Source: Bin87 sp965262485
GTDB lineage: Bacteria; Chloroflexota; Dehalococcoidia; Lucifugimonadales; UBA3495
DNA: 64,000 nt
NCBI GenBank assembly: GCA_965262485.1
Contig: OZ253540.1
Coordinates: 62,001-126,000, forward strand
Direction: 5' to 3'
The position numbers and the translations under genes were made by a program. Under the pieces are notes generated by a model that worked only from the letters and a program-made list of their open reading frames with translations, made no database searches and had not been told where the DNA came from. This document shows, piece by piece, positions 61,777 through 64,000 of this stretch (positions are counted from its first letter, which is position 1; the number at the start of each line of letters is the position of its first letter).

Positions 61777-63039
61777 ATGTCAGGGTCGTTGGGCGCCAAC
61801 CAAATCAACCGACTCCACGATCAATATGTGGAGGATTTGAAGATCAAGGGTCACATCCAGTCCCCCGAGGTCGAAGCAGCCTTCAGAGCTGTCCCACGGC
61901 ACCTGTTCCTGCCTGAAGTACCATTGGAAAGGGTCTACCGTGATGAAGCGATTCTTACCAAGCGCCAGGACGGACAGCTAGTCAGTTCGTCTTCGCAGCC
62001 CGCCATGATGGCCATAATGCTGGAGCAACTGGACCTGCAATCCGGCCACCGCGTCCTTGAGATCGGTGCCGGTTCCGGCTACAACGCGGGTCTGATGGCG
62101 CACATAGTCGGCGATTCTGGGCAGGTCACAACAATTGACATCGATGAAGACCTCGTCGAAGGCGCCCGAACCGGCTTGCGGGAGGCCGGCCGGGACGCCG
62201 TAACCGTGGTTTGCCGGGACGGAGGCCTGGGGTACCCTGAAAACGCCCCTTACGACAGAATAATTCTGACGGTAGCAGCATGGGATATCGCTCCCGCCTG
62301 GAAGGAGCAGTTGAAACCGGGGGGACGGTTGCTCTTACCGTTGGAAGTTGGTCGCAGCGTTCAGAAATCGGTCGCTTTCGACAAAATAGGCGACCAACTG
62401 GAAAGCGCCTCGGTCAAGGATTGCGGATTCATGCCCCTCAGGGGCGACTTCGCCAAGCCCCTGGAGTACATTCCTTTGGGCCCGGATCCGGGGCTCGTTG
62501 TGTCCGTTGACGATCCAGAAAAAGTGGATGGAGAGGTTGTTTATCGCCTACTGTCAGGCCCGTCTGAATATGCGCCCACCGGGATATATGCAACTCCGGG
62601 TGAGGTTATGTTTGGCGGACTGGCTCTCTGGCTCAGTTTGCACGAGCCCGGCTTCTGCGTCCTATCCGCCGAGGATCAGATGGCAGACCGCGGCATCGTG
62701 CCAGGTTTGATGGAATTATCAGGGGAGTGGAGAAGATGTTGGACTAATGGATTGCTTGGGGATGAGGGCCTTTGTGTGTTTGCCCGCCCTCCCGATCATT
62801 CTTCTTCGGAACAGCCGGGCGTTCCTCAAGCTTTCGAGCTGTATTTACAAGGCTACGGATCATGGACTGATCATGCCGAGCGCCTGATCCAGCAGGTGCG
62901 ACGTTGGGAAGCTGCCGGCCGCCCAGCCAACGACCGGATCCGCCTGAGGGCATACCCCATTGACACAGATTATCTCCCGTCGGCGGGCGAGGTTGTGGTG
63001 CGCAAACGATGGACCCAGCTCATCCTGGACTGGGGATAG
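61777..63039 (+). CDS. Protein-L-isoaspartate O-methyltransferase-like, with long C-terminal domain
   Basis: ATG 61777 follows GAGGG. The N-terminal 215 residues are PCMT-like: AFRAVPRHLFLPEV (about 35-48), DGQLVSSSSQPAMMAIMLEQ (about 65-84), HRVLEIGAGSGYNAGLMAHI (SAM site, about 91-110) and WKEQLKPGGRLLLPL. The substrate-binding block TVAAWDIAP is modified from the usual TAAxxxxP. A further 200 or so residues follow (420 total versus about 215 usual), ending in RLRAYPIDTDYLPSAGEVVV. Long forms exist in actinobacteria and may methylate peptides or other carboxylates rather than damaged proteins. Confidence 0.8.
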   Translation: MSGSLGANQINRLHDQYVEDLKIKGHIQSPEVEAAFRAVPRHLFLPEVPLERVYRDEAILTKRQDGQLVSSSSQPAMMAIMLEQLDLQSGHRVLEIGAGSGYNAGLMAHIVGDSGQVTTIDIDEDLVEGARTGLREAGRDAVTVVCRDGGLGYPENAPYDRIILTVAAWDIAPAWKEQLKPGGRLLLPLEVGRSVQKSVAFDKIGDQLESASVKDCGFMPLRGDFAKPLEYIPLGPDPGLVVSVDDPEKVDGEVVYRLLSGPSEYAPTGIYATPGEVMFGGLALWLSLHEPGFCVLSAEDQMADRGIVPGLMELSGEWRRCWTNGLLGDEGLCVFARPPDHSSSEQPGVPQAFELYLQGYGSWTDHAERLIQQVRRWEAAGRPANDRIRLRAYPIDTDYLPSAGEVVVRKRWTQLILDWG

Positions 63040-63054
63040 GATGTGCGAAGTGAT

Positions 63055-63184
63055 TAGGTTCTGTTGACATTTCCAGTCATTCCCGCGAAAGCGGGAATCC
63101 GGAGAGTCGAGAGGTGGCTAATTTCGGGATGGTTATGCTTATTTGGAGCACTGGATTCCGGCTTTCGCCGGAATGACGGTGGTT
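63055..63184. repeat. Family A MITE lacking its right terminal repeat
   Basis: The left end TTAGGTTCTGTTGACATTT matches the complete elements. The right inverted end is absent; instead the GGAATGACGG core border is followed by a short tandem array. Confidence 0.7.
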
Positions 63185-63225
63185 AGGCGGGAATGACGGT
63201 GGTTAGGCGGGAATGACGGTGGTTA
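63171..63225. repeat. 20-bp tandem repeat
   Basis: The unit GAATGACGGTGGTTAGGCGG occurs twice in full and once in part, starting from the right core border of the family A element. Slippage at this border probably made it. Confidence 0.8.
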
Positions 63226-63328
63226 ATTTGGTCCATATGCGACCGCCCGGCCAGGGCTTGCCAAGAATGTTGAGAGTAGATATTAACTTGGGTTATATTG
63301 TTTGGAACCCATTTGAGGAGCCTGCGTA

Positions 63329-64000
63329 ATGGCAAACAAGATTCGCCTGGGGTTTGTTGGTGCGAACGTAAACTCGACCTGGGCTTCGCAGTCGCACTTC
63401 CCGGCGCTGCTGGCCAGTCCGGATGTCGAACTCACCGCAGTCTGCACCACCAGGCACGAGAGCGCGGAAGAGGCTCGCCAAGCCTTTGGAGCGAAGCTCG
63501 CCTTTCACGATTTCCGGACAATGGTGGCGTCGCCGGAGATCGACGCGGTGGCCGTGGTAGTGCGGGTGCCATCCCACTATGAGCCAACGAAGGCTGCCAT
63601 CGAGGCCGGGAAGCACGTCCTCACCGAGTGGCCATTGGGCCGAACCACTGCCGAAGCCGAAGAACTGGCGACCCTTGCTCGAGCCAAAGGCGTGCAAACC
63701 GCAGTAGGTCTGCAATCGCGAGTTAGCCCCGCATTGCTGTATGTCAAGGAGCTGATCGACGTCGGTTACGTGGGCGAGGCGCTGTCTTGTCATGTCACCA
63801 CCATGCGCGACGGCTCGTTGGAACGCCTTTCCAGCAACACCTGGCAGCGCGATGCCAGCCAGGGCGCGAACACCCTGACCATCGCTAACGGGCACGTTAT
63901 TGACGCCTTGCGCTTCGTGTTGGGTAATTTCACCCGCGTGGCGTGCATGGTCACTACCCAGGTGCAGCGGTGGTACGAGACCGATACTCAGCAGTTTGTG
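63329..64000 (+). CDS. Gfo/Idh/MocA family oxidoreductase (partial, runs off window)
   Basis: ATG 63329 follows GAGGAG. The visible 224 residues hold the N-terminal NAD(P) Rossmann domain (IRLGFVGANVNSTWASQSHF) and the start of the dimer/substrate domain (ASQGANTLTIANGHVIDALR). The normally conserved E-K-P reads E-W-P (HVLTEWPLG, residues 100-102), so the usual Lys is Trp; this resembles Gal80-type members that bind NAD without ordinary turnover. The His near TIANGHVIDAL is conserved in place of the catalytic His. The 3' end is outside the window. Confidence 0.85.
   Translation, partial: MANKIRLGFVGANVNSTWASQSHFPALLASPDVELTAVCTTRHESAEEARQAFGAKLAFHDFRTMVASPEIDAVAVVVRVPSHYEPTKAAIEAGKHVLTEWPLGRTTAEAEELATLARAKGVQTAVGLQSRVSPALLYVKELIDVGYVGEALSCHVTTMRDGSLERLSSNTWQRDASQGANTLTIANGHVIDALRFVLGNFTRVACMVTTQVQRWYETDTQQFV

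Noticed and set aside
1..64000. tRNA or rRNA genes
   Set aside because: I looked in the intergenic stretches and saw no convincing cloverleaf or rRNA sequence; without a covariance search absence is not proven.

Overview
This 64 kb window is bacterial, gene-dense and GC-rich. The gene content points to an uncultured Chloroflexota lineage of the SAR202/Dehalococcoidia type: luciferase-like flavin oxidoreductases, MmgE/PrpD, two isocitrate-lyase/PEP-mutase family enzymes, a two-subunit CoA-transferase, a cobalamin-independent methionine-synthase-like protein, Thr/Pro-rich lipoproteins and many small palindromic repeats. That placement is inference; no rRNA or tRNA was seen.

Layout. 1-3400: remnant of a type I restriction locus on the minus strand (frameshifted hsdM, twice-frameshifted RusA-like gene, restriction-endonuclease-fold protein, and a chimeric hsdS/hsdM fragment made by a direct repeat). 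3458-7873: MmgE/PrpD, two glyoxalase-fold proteins and a CapA-like protein. 8202-10745: frameshifted DNA methyltransferase-HNH fusion followed by overlapping small genes. 10767-16388: glutamate dehydrogenase-like enzyme, methionine-synthase-like protein, dodecin, a secreted HtrA-type protease and an RCC1-repeat fragment. 16423-17315: PD-(D/E)XK-like nuclease plus a small partner. 17563-22794: crotonase, MFS transporter and LUD protein (both with an in-frame TAG), luciferase-like oxidoreductase, sulfurtransferase. 22917-24729: DUF4007 gene cut at its 5' end by a decayed IS66-type transposase. 25081-33518: ilvE, plsY, EamA transporter, arylsulfotransferase-like protein, two tandem HExxH lipoproteins, an atypical SDR.

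33567-45297 mixes metabolism and defence: an AAA ATPase overlapping a RloB/DUF4276-like protein; CoA-transferase; zeta-like kinase with a 59-residue partner, translationally coupled to a PEP-mutase family enzyme; PIN/DUF4411 plus XRE-ImmA/IrrE; and a two-gene type I-like restriction system with HsdM fused to HsdS. 45338-53134 is mostly housekeeping: mnmA, rnhB, yraN, apt, a metallo-hydrolase, and a site-2 protease beside a paralogue that has lost its zinc-binding residues. 53149-56018: flavin reductase plus molybdopterin oxidoreductase and a DHH phosphoesterase. 56521-60690 is decayed DNA: IS fragments and a broken Calx-beta/PKD surface-protein gene. The window ends with a PEP-mutase family enzyme, a long isoaspartate methyltransferase-like protein and a Gfo/Idh/MocA oxidoreductase running off the edge.

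At least three MITE-like repeat families are scattered through the window. Family A inserts at TA, and twice its end forms the TAG stop codon of a gene. Many accessory genes carry frameshifts or nonsense codons while housekeeping genes are intact. This suggests real decay, but single-base assembly errors cannot be excluded from this sequence alone.
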